Part shown: positions 34,896 to 42,110 of the stretch, in pieces
Position numbering within the stretch: position 1 is the first letter of the stretch
Layout: each line of letters opens with the position of its first letter
NCBI RefSeq assembly: GCF_009735685.1
Contig: NZ_WHPN01000293.1
Location: 62,001 to 126,000 of the forward strand
Source of the DNA: Streptomyces lycii
Lineage (GTDB): Bacteria > Actinomycetota > Actinomycetes > Streptomycetales > Streptomycetaceae
Direction: 5' to 3'
Length of the DNA stretch: 64,000 nt
Notes under the pieces: model-generated
What the model was told of the DNA's origin: nothing
The model's input: only the letters and a program-made list of their open reading frames with translations
Databases searched by the model: none
Program-made: the position numbers and the translations under genes

Positions 34896-34962
34896 GTCCG
34901 AAGCCTAAGCAGCACCACATATCGCCGACGTATGCGAGACGCGTGCACACCGGACACACGAC

Positions 34963-35679
34963 TCAGCCTGCCGGTGCGGGTGCGGGGCGAGGCCGGTCCG
35001 ACGGCGCTCGGGCCGCGGTGCGCCACCAGCGGCGCGACGCGAGGGCGGCCAGCGCGGCGCCCGCGGCGTTGACCAGTACGTCGTCCACGGAGGACACCCG
35101 GTCCAGCCGCAGGACGTACTGTGCGGTTTCGACCAGGACCGAGCAGCCCGCCCCCAGCGCCAGGATCCGCGGCAGGGACGCCACCGCGGCGAACCGGACC
35201 GGGGCGAAGAATCCCAGCGCGGCGAAGACCAGCAGGTTCCCGGCGATCCCGAGCGGCCCCATCGTCAGCAGGTCCCGCAGCGGCACCAGGCTCACCCCGC
35301 CGGAGACGGTGCCGGCCTCGGCTCCCGGCATCATGGTCATCCACACGAAGGGCACCGTGCCGTGGACCATGCCCACCTCGGCCAGCGACATCCGCCACGC
35401 CGACGCGCCCCCGGCGGCACGCCGGCGGCGGGCCAGGGCCCACGCCGCCAGCGCGGCCGGCGGCAGCGCGGCCAGCGTCATGAGCACCACCCCGTTGAAC
35501 GTGCCGAAGCAGCCCTGCCACCGCCCGGCCATGCACATCGGTGCGGACATCAGGAGTGGCCGGCGCAGGGCGAACACGGCGCCCGCCAGGGCGAGGACTC
35601 CCAGGCCGAGGAGCGTCGCGCGCCCGCGCGTACGGCGACGGGGCGGTGACGGCGGCGGCGAGGACGCGTTGTGGTTCAT
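34963..35679 (-). CDS. VanZ-like membrane protein
   Basis: A 238-residue protein from the ATG at 35679. It has about five hydrophobic segments and ends with the VanZ signature region (GPLGIAGNLLVFAALGFFAP, then VETAQYVLRLDRVSSVDDVLVNAAGA). VanZ-family proteins confer low-level glycopeptide tolerance in some bacteria, but most actinobacterial members are uncharacterised. It follows the two-component genes' opposite flank, with 67 bp between it and the response-regulator start on the same strand, so it may not be in their operon. Confidence 0.8.
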   Translation of the reverse strand: MNHNASSPPPSPPRRRTRGRATLLGLGVLALAGAVFALRRPLLMSAPMCMAGRWQGCFGTFNGVVLMTLAALPPAALAAWALARRRRAAGGASAWRMSLAEVGMVHGTVPFVWMTMMPGAEAGTVSGGVSLVPLRDLLTMGPLGIAGNLLVFAALGFFAPVRFAAVASLPRILALGAGCSVLVETAQYVLRLDRVSSVDDVLVNAAGAALAALASRRWWRTAARAPSDRPRPAPAPAG

Positions 35680-35836
35680 GCCCCCATGGGAGACGGCGGG
35701 CCGTTGCGGGGGCGTATGCGGTTTTCGATACGCCCGCGATACGCGGACCGCCGCGCCGGAGTGCGGCCGGGCCCGCGCCGGCTCGCGATCGAGCGGTGCG
35801 CCGGGGCTGCCGACGCGGACGGCGGCCGCCCCGGCC

Positions 35837-36910
35837 TCACCCCGCCGCGGAGTCACCCGCCGCGGCCGGGCCGGAGTTCGCGCGGGGCCGGCCGCGGCCG
35901 TACTCCGCCAGCGCGTGGAAAGCGGCTTTCGGCTCCCACGGCAGGCCCGGGTACGCCGTACCGGTGCGGCCGCCGCCGAGCACCTTGACCACGCCGAAGG
36001 ACGCCTTGTCGAAATCGCGGTCGTCGTCGGTGCTCGTGTGCGGCAGGTCGTAGCGGGCGAAGGTGTTGACGAAGGCCGCGTCGACGGCGGACCGGTCGAA
36101 GGCGCGGAGGAGATCACGCAGGTAGCCGGCTTGTTCCTGTTCGTCACGGGTGACGGGGCCGGTGAAGCGCGCCGGACGGGCGAGGTCGTCCCACTCGACC
36201 ACCGCGTCGCCCCGGCCTCCGGCGTCGGCGGCACCCCGGTAGGTGGTGCAGCCGAACTCCGTGACCGCGGCCGGCTTGCCGTGCGCGGTGAGCGCCCGCA
36301 GGCCGTCGGCGAGCCGGCCGGCGGTCCGCGCGTCGCGGTAGCCGGCGTCGGTGGCGACCACGTCGAACGGCGTCCAGTCAACGCCCTCGAACGGAAGTGA
36401 GGCATACCCGATCCGGCCGCCGAACCGGGTCCGCACCGCGGTGACCGCCTCGCCGAGGACGGCGTTGACCCGGGCCGGAAGACCGGGCAGTGCGGCGCGC
36501 AGCTGCTGCGGGTCGGTGAGGACCGCGGCGCGTTCCTCGAAGGTGTCGCCGGGGAGCAGGCCGACGGTGAAGAGGGAGATCTCCGAGCCGGTGAGGAAGA
36601 CGACCTCGGCGCCTGAACGGCGCAGTCGTTCGGCACGTCCGGCGCTGTCGGCGAGAAAGTCGAGGAGTTCCGCGGTGGTGAGGCCGTTGGTGAACGGTGA
36701 GTACCAGACCTCCAGTTGTGCGTCGGCCGCGTGCCGCGCGGCGGTCTCGAGCCGGTCGCGGTCGCCGCCGGTGACGCGAACGGCGTCACAGCCCAGCTCG
36801 TCGCGGATGATCCGCATCTCGCGGCGGACGACGGCGGGGTCGAAGGGTTCGCGGGTGGTGGTTCCCGCGGTGGTGAAGCCGGTGTCGTAAGTGATGCCGA
36901 AGACGCGCAC
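35837..36910 (-). CDS. TIM-barrel glycosidase-like protein, function unknown
   Basis: A 357-residue soluble protein without signal peptide. Features consistent with a (beta/alpha)8 glycosidase-like fold are strands FLTGSEISLFT, IGYASLPFEGVDW, FDVVATDAGY and AVTEFGCTTYRG. Glutamates in TGSEIS and TEFGC are at positions where catalytic acids often sit. Relatives in Streptomyces are usually annotated as hypothetical or as abortive-infection-type proteins, without experimental support that I know of. It is divergent from a TetR gene over duplicated operators and is its evident target. Confidence 0.6.
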   Translation of the reverse strand: MRVFGITYDTGFTTAGTTTREPFDPAVVRREMRIIRDELGCDAVRVTGGDRDRLETAARHAADAQLEVWYSPFTNGLTTAELLDFLADSAGRAERLRRSGAEVVFLTGSEISLFTVGLLPGDTFEERAAVLTDPQQLRAALPGLPARVNAVLGEAVTAVRTRFGGRIGYASLPFEGVDWTPFDVVATDAGYRDARTAGRLADGLRALTAHGKPAAVTEFGCTTYRGAADAGGRGDAVVEWDDLARPARFTGPVTRDEQEQAGYLRDLLRAFDRSAVDAAFVNTFARYDLPHTSTDDDRDFDKASFGVVKVLGGGRTGTAYPGLPWEPKAAFHALAEYGRGRPRANSGPAAAGDSAAG

Positions 36911-36934
36911 GACGGTGCTCTCCTCACGCTCTGC

Positions 36935-36970
36935 GGTACGTGCCGTACCTTATACGGTACTCACCGTACC
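36935..36970. promoter_or_regulatory. tandem TetR operators, 21 bp apart
   Basis: GGTAC-GTGCC-GTACC (36935-36949) and GGTAC-TCACC-GTACC (36956-36970) are two inverted repeats spaced 21 bp centre to centre, so they lie on one face of the helix. A third similar element, GTACGATGCGTAC, lies at 37032-37044 just inside the TetR gene. Confidence 0.7.
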
Positions 36971-37021
36971 CTGTGTGCGCACAGGAACGGGCAGGCGGGA
37001 TTGCGGAACGAGACTTGCGGC

Positions 37022-37738
37022 ATGGCGGAAAGTACGATGCGTACCGTAGATCCAGCTGTGCGGGGCGAGAGGGGACGGCCGGTGGCACGAGCCGGGAGGG
37101 AACCGGGGCAGGCCGCGTCGACGCGGCGGCGCGGGGCCGCGCTGGAGGAGGCCATCCTGCGGGCGGCCGCCGAGGTGCTGAGGGAGTCCGGCGTCCCGGG
37201 CCTGACGATGGACGAGGTGGCCCGGCGGGCCGGGACGAACAAGAACGCGCTGTACCGGCGCTGGCCGAACCGCGTCGCGCTCGGCGTGGCTGCGTACCGC
37301 CGGCTGGCCGCCGCCCGGACCGCGCCGCCGGACACCGGCTCGCTGCGCGGCGACACCCTGGAGATGCTGCGCCGCGCGAACAGCACCTGGTCGTCACCGT
37401 ACGGCGAGATCCTGCGCGGCCTGATCGCGGCGGCCGGCGGCACTCCGGAACTCCTGGCCCAGCTGCGCGACCCGGCCGCGGACGGCGCGCATGAGGCGGC
37501 ATGGCTGACCCTGCTCGGCCGGGCGGTGGCCCGCGGCGAAGCCGCGCCGGAGGCACTGCACCCCCGGGTCGCGTACGTGCCGATGGCGCTGCTCCGCAAC
37601 GAGTACGTGACGCTCGGCACCCCGGCCGTTGCGGACGCCGTCCTCACCGAGATCGCCGACGAGGTCTTCCTGCCGCTGGTCCGCGGACGCGGCCCGCAGG
37701 GCGGCACACCGGCCCCCCAGGCCCCGCCCCGGGCGTGA
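37022..37738 (+). CDS. TetR-family repressor
   Basis: From the ATG at 37022 it has 238 residues; a GTG at 37082 behind GAGGGGA would give 218 and keep the third operator element outside the reading frame. The helix-turn-helix is LTMDEVARRAGTNKNALYRRWPNRVAL. The C-terminal domain resembles TetR_C_16-type modules (ANSTWSSPYGEILRGLIAAA). It probably represses itself and the divergent TIM-barrel gene at 36910 through the GGTAC repeats. Confidence 0.85.
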   Translation: MAESTMRTVDPAVRGERGRPVARAGREPGQAASTRRRGAALEEAILRAAAEVLRESGVPGLTMDEVARRAGTNKNALYRRWPNRVALGVAAYRRLAAARTAPPDTGSLRGDTLEMLRRANSTWSSPYGEILRGLIAAAGGTPELLAQLRDPAADGAHEAAWLTLLGRAVARGEAAPEALHPRVAYVPMALLRNEYVTLGTPAVADAVLTEIADEVFLPLVRGRGPQGGTPAPQAPPRA

Positions 37739-37771
37739 TCACGCAACGGCCGGAGGCCGCGCACCGGGACC

Positions 37772-38197
37772 CTAGTGGCGCGCGGCGAGCCTCTCCAGCA
37801 GGGCGGCGCTCCGCGCCAGCAACGCCCGTTCCTCGTCCGTGAGTTCGTCCTCGATGGCCTGCGCGAGCCAGCCGACCCTGCGGCCGCGCTCCGCCTCGAG
37901 CGCGTCCCGGCCCGCGTCCGTCAGCTCGACCAGCGACTTGCGGCCGTCCGTGGGGTGCGCCCGGCGCGTGATCAGGCCTTGCTCCATGAGCAGCCCCACC
38001 GCCCGGGCCATCGACTGCGGGCGCACGCGCTGATCGGCGGCGAGGTCGCTGGTGGTCATGGCGCCGTCGCGGTCGAGTACGCCGAGCACGGCGACCTGGC
38101 CGAGCGGGATCCGGTCCTCGTGTTTGACGCGCCGGGTGAGCTTGCTCATCGCGGCGCGCAGTCCGGCGGCGATGGCGGCGGCTTCCGAGGTGGGCAT
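37772..38197 (-). CDS. MarR-family regulator
   Basis: A 141-residue protein from the ATG at 38197. The winged helix-turn-helix is GAMTTSDLAADQRVRPQSMARAVGLLMEQGLITRRAHPTDGRKS, with the DGRKS wing typical of MarR proteins. It is divergent from an enolase gene, with two copies of CAGCA-N-TGCTG between them. The start upstream at 38275 would place coding sequence over one operator and is rejected. It probably controls itself and the enolase, a rare pairing. Confidence 0.87.
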   Translation of the reverse strand: MPTSEAAAIAAGLRAAMSKLTRRVKHEDRIPLGQVAVLGVLDRDGAMTTSDLAADQRVRPQSMARAVGLLMEQGLITRRAHPTDGRKSLVELTDAGRDALEAERGRRVGWLAQAIEDELTDEERALLARSAALLERLAARH

Positions 38198-38243
38198 AGG
38201 GCACTTTACCTCGCTGCTCAACACGGCCGGCAGCTGACCTGCA

Positions 38244-38293
38244 CAGCAATGCTGCACAGCCACACTGCACAGCAAAACTGGTCAGCATTGCTG
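38244..38293. promoter_or_regulatory. paired MarR operators
   Basis: CAGCA-A-TGCTG (38244-38254) and CAGCA-T-TGCTG (38283-38293) are perfect 5-bp-arm palindromes, 39 bp centre to centre, in the gap between the MarR and enolase genes. A degenerate copy (CAGCAAAACTG) lies between them. Confidence 0.65.
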
Positions 38294-38372
38294 TAGGGTT
38301 TGCCGTTGTCGGGCTCAGCGCCAGCGTTGTCGCAGCCGGGGCCGCGGCACACGACAACGGGAAGGACCTCCC

Positions 38373-39680
38373 ATGTCCGCAAAGGCAGTCGGAACCGTCG
38401 ACGCCGCCATCGAGACCGTCACCGCCCGCCCCGTCATCGACAGCCGGGGCAACCCCACCGTCGAGGTCGACGTCGTCCTGGCGGACGGGTCCCTGGGACG
38501 CGCGGCCGTCCCCTCCGGCGCCTCCACCGGCGCCCGGGAGGCCGTGGAACTGCGCGACGCGGACCCCACGCGCTGGCACGGCAAGGGCGTCGACCGCGCG
38601 GTGGCCCACGTCAACGGAGAGATCGCGACGTCCGTGCGCGGCCGGGACGCGGCGGACCAGGAGGGCCTCGACGCCGCGCTGGTCGCCCTCGACGGCACCG
38701 CCACGAAGTCCCGGCTCGGCGCCAACGCGATCCTCGGCGTGTCCCTCGCCACCGCCAAGGCCGCCGCGGCGGCCCACCGCCGGCCCCTCTACCGCCACCT
38801 CGGCGGCGCCGGCGCCCGCCTCCTGCCGCTGCCGATGATGAACATCGTCAACGGCGGCGCCCACGCCGACAACCCGCTGGACTACCAGGAGTTCATGATC
38901 GCGCCCGTGGGCGCGGACACCTTCGCCGAAGCCGTCCGGATGGGCAGCGAGATCTTCCACACCCTGCGCCGCGATCTGCTGGACGCCGGGCATTCCACGG
39001 CCGTCGGCGACGAGGGGGGCTTCGCGCCCGCGCTGCGCACCGCTGAGGAGGCGCTCGACTTCGTGACGGCCGCGATCGAGCGCACCGGCTACCGCCCCGG
39101 TACGGACGTCGGCCTGGTCATGGACCCGGCGTCGTCGGAGTTCTTCCGCGACGGGATGTACGACTACGCGGGCGAGGGCGTGCGCCGCACCCCGTCCGAG
39201 CACGCCGACCACCTGGCCGGGCTCATCGACACCTACCCGATCGTCTCCGTCGAGGACCCGATGGCCGAGAACGACCTGGACGGCTGGCGCGAGCTGACCG
39301 CCCGCGTCGGCGACCGCTGCCAGCTCACCGGCGACGACGTGTTCTGCACCAACGAGACGCTGCTGCGCGAAGGCATCCGCACCGGCGTCGGCAACTCCGT
39401 CCTGGTCAAGGTCAATCAGATCGGGACCCTGACCGAGGCGCTGGCCGCGGTGGACACGGCCCACCGGGCGGGCTGGACCGCCGTCATGTCGCACCGCTCG
39501 GGCGAGACGGAGGACACGACCATCGCGGATCTGGCGGTCGCGACCGGCTGCGGCCAGATCAAGACCGGCTCGCTCTCCCGCTCCGACCGCACCGCGAAGT
39601 ACAACCAACTCATGCGGATCGAGGAGGAGCTGGGCGCCTCGGCGCGCTTCGCGGGCCGCTCCGCACTGCGCCGGGCGTGA
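38373..39680 (+). CDS. eno: enolase (probable second copy)
   Basis: A full-length 435-residue phosphopyruvate hydratase, which converts 2-phosphoglycerate to phosphoenolpyruvate. [11 protein letters not shown] and [15 protein letters not shown] form the N-terminal domain, and the signature [14 protein letters not shown] carries the catalytic Lys. The metal and substrate loops [29 protein letters not shown] and [11 protein letters not shown] are intact. Streptomyces normally have one enolase in a conserved housekeeping neighbourhood, which this is not. Control by a MarR protein suggests a conditional isoenzyme, for example one resistant to an inhibitor or used in phosphonate or specialised metabolism. 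That is inference. Confidence 0.92.
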   Translation: MSAKAVGTVDAAIETVTARPVIDSRGNPTVEVDVVLADGSLGRAAVPSGASTGAREAVELRDADPTRWHGKGVDRAVAHVNGEIATSVRGRDAADQEGLDAALVALDGTATKSRLGANAILGVSLATAKAAAAAHRRPLYRHLGGAGARLLPLPMMNIVNGGAHADNPLDYQEFMIAPVGADTFAEAVRMGSEIFHTLRRDLLDAGHSTAVGDEGGFAPALRTAEEALDFVTAAIERTGYRPGTDVGLVMDPASSEFFRDGMYDYAGEGVRRTPSEHADHLAGLIDTYPIVSVEDPMAENDLDGWRELTARVGDRCQLTGDDVFCTNETLLREGIRTGVGNSVLVKVNQIGTLTEALAAVDTAHRAGWTAVMSHRSGETEDTTIADLAVATGCGQIKTGSLSRSDRTAKYNQLMRIEEELGASARFAGRSALRRA

Positions 39681-40047
39681 CAGCGGGCGGAAGGCGGAGA
39701 CCACGCGGGCGGGCCCCGGTCACTGGCCGGAGGCCCGCCCGCCTGCCGGGCAGCCCCGGACCGTCCACCCTTGCGGACCACGCCTCCCCCGGGGACGACC
39801 GGCCGGTCCGGGGTCCGGTCCGGGGTCCGGGTCCGGGGTCCGGCCGGCGCCATAGGCGTTCCCTATAGCGCCCGATGACATTTCGTCTTTGCCTTCCGTT
39901 GCGTTCCGTACCTACCGTGAAACAGCTCGACGAGGCGCGCACCGCGGTTTCTCGGAGACCGGCGACGTTTCCCGGAGACGGACGCCGGGCGCGCGTCGGT
40001 TCTTCTTCCGTCGAGCGGACCGGAACGTGAACGGAAGGGCCACTGGC
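39681..40047. other. intergenic region after the enolase
   Basis: It contains the enolase terminator (39706-39741), a GGTCCGG-rich simple repeat near 39800-39845, then AT-richer sequence (39860-39920) that is a likely promoter zone for the micro-ORFs and SDR. Two near-copies of TTTCYCGGAGAC occur around 39950-39980. No gene is supported. Confidence 0.4.
39706..39741 (+). terminator. terminator after the enolase
   Basis: CGGGCGGGCC (39706-39715) and GGCCCGCCCG (39732-39741) are perfect 10-bp arms with a 16-base loop, starting 26 bases after the enolase stop. Confidence 0.75.
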
Positions 40048-40170
40048 ATGACCACAATCGAGCACGGGCCGGAAACTCGGGAAATCGAGCACGGGCCGGA
40101 AACGCGGGAACCCGCGGGAAAACGGACCCTGGTCACGATGGTTCGCGCGGTACCGGCGCGGCCGTCGTGA
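40048..40170 (+). CDS. 40-aa micro-ORF with an internal repeat
   Basis: The ATG at 40048 opens 40 residues: MTTIEHGPETRE is followed by a second IEHGPETRE, then KRTLVTMVRAVPARPS. The repeat reflects a 24-bp DNA duplication. Its stop overlaps the GTG of the next micro-ORF (GTGA). No family is recognised; it could be a leader or decayed gene. Confidence 0.3.
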   Translation: MTTIEHGPETREIEHGPETREPAGKRTLVTMVRAVPARPS

Positions 40171-40256
40171 CGCGCCGGCGCCTGGGCGCGGGCACCGGCG
40201 TGCCCATGCCCTCCGGGGCGGCGACGACCACGGTGCCGGAGGGGCCGACGTCGTGA
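40167..40256 (+). CDS. 29-aa micro-ORF
   Basis: GTG at 40167 overlaps the previous stop; the product starts VTRRRLGAGTG and ends VPEGPTS. Its own stop overlaps the next GTG. Coupling in series is the only support. Confidence 0.22.
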   Translation: MTRRRLGAGTGVPMPSGAATTTVPEGPTS

Positions 40257-40375
40257 CGGCCGACGTACGGACACGGGCCGGAGCCGAGGCACTCGCCGAG
40301 GGGTGTTCCGGCCGGCCGAGCCGGCCGACCGGGAGCAAGCCCGTCGTGGACGGCGGCGAACTCCCCCGGCGCTGA
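40253..40375 (+). CDS. 40-aa micro-ORF
   Basis: GTG at 40253 overlaps the previous stop. The product begins VTADVRTRAGAEALAEG and ends DGGELPRR, with one cysteine. It precedes the SDR start by 112 bases. No family is recognised. Confidence 0.22.
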   Translation: MTADVRTRAGAEALAEGCSGRPSRPTGSKPVVDGGELPRR

Positions 40376-40487
40376 CACGGGCGGAATTCCGGAACGCTTT
40401 TTCGAACCGCATGCGTCTTCCGGCCCGCAGCGCCGGCGGAAACCGGGCACATCACCGATTTTTCAGAGAAGAGCAAGGAATTCTGGC

Positions 40488-41231
40488 ATGGGTGAATACA
40501 CCGAAAAGAACGCAGTGATCACGGGCGGCGGCAGCGGCATCGGGTTCGCGGTGGCGAAGCTTCTGGTGGACGGCGGAGCCCGGGTGGTGATCACCGGCCG
40601 TTCCGGGGCCACGCTCGACGCCGCGCGGGAGCGGCTCGGACCGAACGCGGTGGCCGTCCCGGGCAATGTGGCCTCGCTGTCCGACCTGGACGCCCTGGCC
40701 GGCCGGGTGAAGGACGAACTCGGCTCGGTCGAGGGCCTGTTCGTCAACGCCGGCATCGCAGGCCCCACGCCCTTCGAGTCGACGACGGAGGAGATGTACG
40801 ACGAACTGTTCGCGATCAACGTCAAGGGCGCCTACTTCACTGTGCAGAAGCTCGCCCCGCTGCTGAGCCCGGGCGCCGGAGTCGTCCTCACCACCTCGGC
40901 CGCGAACGTCATCGGCCTGCTGGAGACCAGTGTCTACGCGGCCGGCAAAGCGGCGCTGCGCTCGATGGCCCGCAGCCTCTCCCGGGAGCTGCTTCCGCGC
41001 GGAATCCGGGTCAACGCGATCAGCCCGGGTCCCGTCGACACGGGCGCTCTGGACCGGACGATGACCGCGGAGGCCGCCGAGCAGTTCAAGGCGGACCGTG
41101 TCGCGGACAATCCCATGCACCGGTTCGGCACCCCCGGCGAAGTCGCCAGGGCGGCCGCGTTCCTGGCCTTCGACGCCACGTACACCACCGGCGCCGAGTT
41201 CCCCGTGGACGGAGGCGTCACCCAGCTCTGA
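40488..41231 (+). CDS. short-chain dehydrogenase/reductase
   Basis: A 247-residue classical SDR. The cofactor loop TGGGSGIGFAVA is at residues 13-24, NAGIAG near 88, catalytic Ser in TTSAANVIG, and Tyr-x3-Lys in YAAGKAAL. The C-terminus PVDGGVTQL is typical. The basic residue after strand 2 (TGRSGATL) suggests NADPH preference. It is a single gene after three micro-ORFs, and it converges on the peptide-export operon. Confidence 0.9.
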   Translation: MGEYTEKNAVITGGGSGIGFAVAKLLVDGGARVVITGRSGATLDAARERLGPNAVAVPGNVASLSDLDALAGRVKDELGSVEGLFVNAGIAGPTPFESTTEEMYDELFAINVKGAYFTVQKLAPLLSPGAGVVLTTSAANVIGLLETSVYAAGKAALRSMARSLSRELLPRGIRVNAISPGPVDTGALDRTMTAEAAEQFKADRVADNPMHRFGTPGEVARAAAFLAFDATYTTGAEFPVDGGVTQL

Positions 41232-41603
41232 TCTCGTGCTGCTGTCACGCCAGGGACGGCCGCGGCGCTGCGGAGCGCGCGGGGAGGCAGGCGAGAAGGG
41301 CGGGGAGCCGGGACGGGTGGAGCGGCGGAGAGGCGCGGAGGGCGGAGCGGCAGAGAGACGGGAAGGGCGGAGCGGCGCGGAGCGGCGGCGAGAGGGGGTT
41401 GCGCGGCAGGGGCACAGGGCTCGGCGTGTGCGGCGCCGGTGGGGACGCGGTGCCGGGAGTTCACGGCTCCTGCCCCGCCTCCGGCTCCGGCTTCGCCCCC
41501 TGCTCCGGCTCGGCCCCTGCTTCACCTCCGGCTCCGGCTCCCCGCCTGCCCCACCTCCGGCTCCGCCCCCTGCTTCGCCCCCTGCTCCGGCTCCGCCCCT
41601 GCT
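41232..41603. repeat. repeat-rich convergent intergenic region
   Basis: No gene is supported. 41277-41400 is purine-rich GGCGGAG/GGAGCGG sequence, and 41465-41655 is built of CTCCGG, CCCCTGCTTC and ACCTCCGG modules with a 29-bp period at its right end (for example CTCCGCCCCTGCTTCACC at 41591 and 41620). The array extends into the last codons of the S26 peptidase gene. Confidence 0.75.
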
Positions 41604-42110
41604 TCACCTCCGGCTCCGGCTCCGCCCCTGCTTCACCTCCGGCTGCGTCCTGAGTTTCCGTACCACTCTGCCCTCCACCGTGTCGAGGGACAGCAGGCCG
41701 TAGTCCCGGGAGTCGACGCTCTGCTCCGGGTTGTCCCCGAGCACCAGGAGACATCCGGCCGGCACGGTGCCGGGCAGCGCTTCCGGGGCCGGCAGCCGGG
41801 TCCGGATCGCTTCCGGGACGGGGTCGCCGGGAAGCGCGGCCACCCGCTTGATGACGGGAAGGTGCCGTACGGCGGACCCTGTCGTCATACGAAGGCCCGT
41901 CGCCGTGTGCAACACGGCCACATCACCGGTGCGCAGCGCCGACGCGTGAACGCGGCGGGCGATCACCTTGTCACCCTCACGGAGCACCGGGCGCATGCTG
42001 GGGCCGACCACCCGTACGACCGTGATGTTGCGACGTATCCAGCGCAGGGCGGCCACCGCTGTCACGAGAGCCGTCAGGAGCAGCGCGCCGGTCACCTCCG
42101 CGGGGCCCAT
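41604..42110 (-). CDS. S26-family signal peptidase of the peptide cassette
   Basis: A 168-residue membrane serine protease. One N-terminal helix (about residues 8-24) anchors it. The catalytic Ser is in VVGPSMRPVLREGD and the Lys in PVIKRVAALPGD; the LVLGDNPEQSVDSRDYGLL box completes the S26 fold. It should cut the exported precursor after a small residue at -1 and -3, for which AQA in the 73-aa precursor fits. Its ATG overlaps the ABC gene stop (ATGA). The last residues EVKQGRSRSRR are encoded by the adjacent repeat array and are probably a recent extension. Confidence 0.87.
   Translation of the reverse strand: MGPAEVTGALLLTALVTAVAALRWIRRNITVVRVVGPSMRPVLREGDKVIARRVHASALRTGDVAVLHTATGLRMTTGSAVRHLPVIKRVAALPGDPVPEAIRTRLPAPEALPGTVPAGCLLVLGDNPEQSVDSRDYGLLSLDTVEGRVVRKLRTQPEVKQGRSRSRR

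Noticed and set aside
35680-36927. N-terminal extension fusing VanZ to a larger protein
   Set aside because: The upstream part is a Ser/Pro/Arg-rich out-of-frame shadow of the TIM-barrel gene; VanZ begins at 35679.
41465-41655. Possible CRISPR-like array
   Set aside because: Units are contiguous and imperfect with no unique spacers, and no cas gene is present.
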